DNA of 64,000 bases, taken from contig JAZARR010000200.1 in the NCBI GenBank assembly GCA_037389465.1, positions 5,401,501 through 5,465,500 on the forward strand, in the 5' to 3' direction. The notes under the pieces were generated by a model that saw only the letters and a list, made by a program, of their open reading frames with translations, ran no database searches and was not told where the DNA came from. Below are positions 63,710 to 64,000 of the stretch, one piece after another. This DNA is from Baylisascaris procyonis. Taxonomy: Eukaryota; Nematoda; Chromadorea; Rhabditida; Ascarididae. Both the position numbers and the translations under genes were made by a program. Positions within the stretch are counted from its first letter, which is position 1. Each line of letters begins with the position of its first letter.

Positions 63710-64000
63710 CTGAAAATCACTTTACATATTACTTTATTACTCGTTCCACTGTCCGTTTTTCCAAAATATTTTCAACAAAAAAATGAAAGGTTCAACAGCA
63801 TATTGCGACATAATGAGTTAAAGCTAAACTCATGGTAGCCAGCATATTCGCAATATTATAGTAAGGTTGCAATGATTCATATCCTAAGCGTTATATCAAC
63901 ATATCATTTCTTTCATTGTTGCACTCCATCCGAATCATCTTTGCATTACTTTGCATTCGAATAATGCTAAATTTTGGAGAATATTAGTGTAACGTTTCGC

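Noticed and set aside
1..64000. tRNA, rRNA, spliceosomal RNA, CRISPR arrays, prophage or bacterial genes
   Set aside because: No matching box sequences, regularly spaced direct repeats with spacers, or intron-free gene clusters were seen by eye.

Overview
This is eukaryotic DNA, most likely from a nematode. It is A+T-rich, with small exons separated by introns of a few hundred bases to several kilobases. The 3' splice sites are short and pyrimidine-rich, mostly TTTTCAG, TTTTAG or TTGCAG. Three genes can be assembled exon by exon with consistent splice phases, and all three have metazoan homologues. I saw no tRNA, rRNA, CRISPR array, operon-like bacterial gene cluster or phage module. The species cannot be named from this sequence. 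The long introns argue against C. elegans itself and fit a parasitic or other large-intron nematode.

Layout. (1) Bases 6-270, plus strand: the last exon of a gene entering from the left, perhaps a fibroblast growth factor (FGF). (2) 3032-6104, minus strand: a five-exon gene for an all-ankyrin protein that closely resembles ANKRD29. A possible 5' untranslated exon lies near 8952-9000. (3) About 8-31 kb: mostly non-coding sequence with several isolated exon-like segments that I cannot assign, including a signal-peptide exon at 17014. It also holds GC-rich islands, simple repeats and tandem duplications. (4) 31653-42449, plus strand: a complete seven-exon Disabled (dab-1) gene for a 514-residue endocytic adaptor. 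It has a PTB domain, a clathrin box, and NPF and DPF motifs. (5) 42.5-50 kb: mostly non-coding, with one exon carrying a Tudor-like DYGN motif and a possible small minus-strand gene. (6) 50340-52086, plus strand: three phase-matched exons that start a secreted or membrane protein. (7) 54802-63709, minus strand: the ectodomain of a type R3 receptor tyrosine phosphatase (the DEP-1, PTPRJ, PTPRB and PTP10D class) in eleven exons. Its 5' end lies beyond the right edge. I could not find its transmembrane or phosphatase exons.

The genes do not form an operon or pathway cluster. They are separately oriented loci. One functional link is worth noting: in C. elegans, DAB-1 and LRP-type receptors are implicated in export of the FGF EGL-17. 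An FGF-like terminal exon and dab-1 in one window is therefore suggestive, but the FGF call is itself tentative.

I found no convincing new biological system. The best leads are a possible short Disabled isoform made by intronic polyadenylation, the R3 phosphatase ectodomain that seems to lack its catalytic exons, and tandem hairpin repeats whose stems co-vary. All coordinates and translations were read by hand. Exon ends are predictions from splice consensus and phase.
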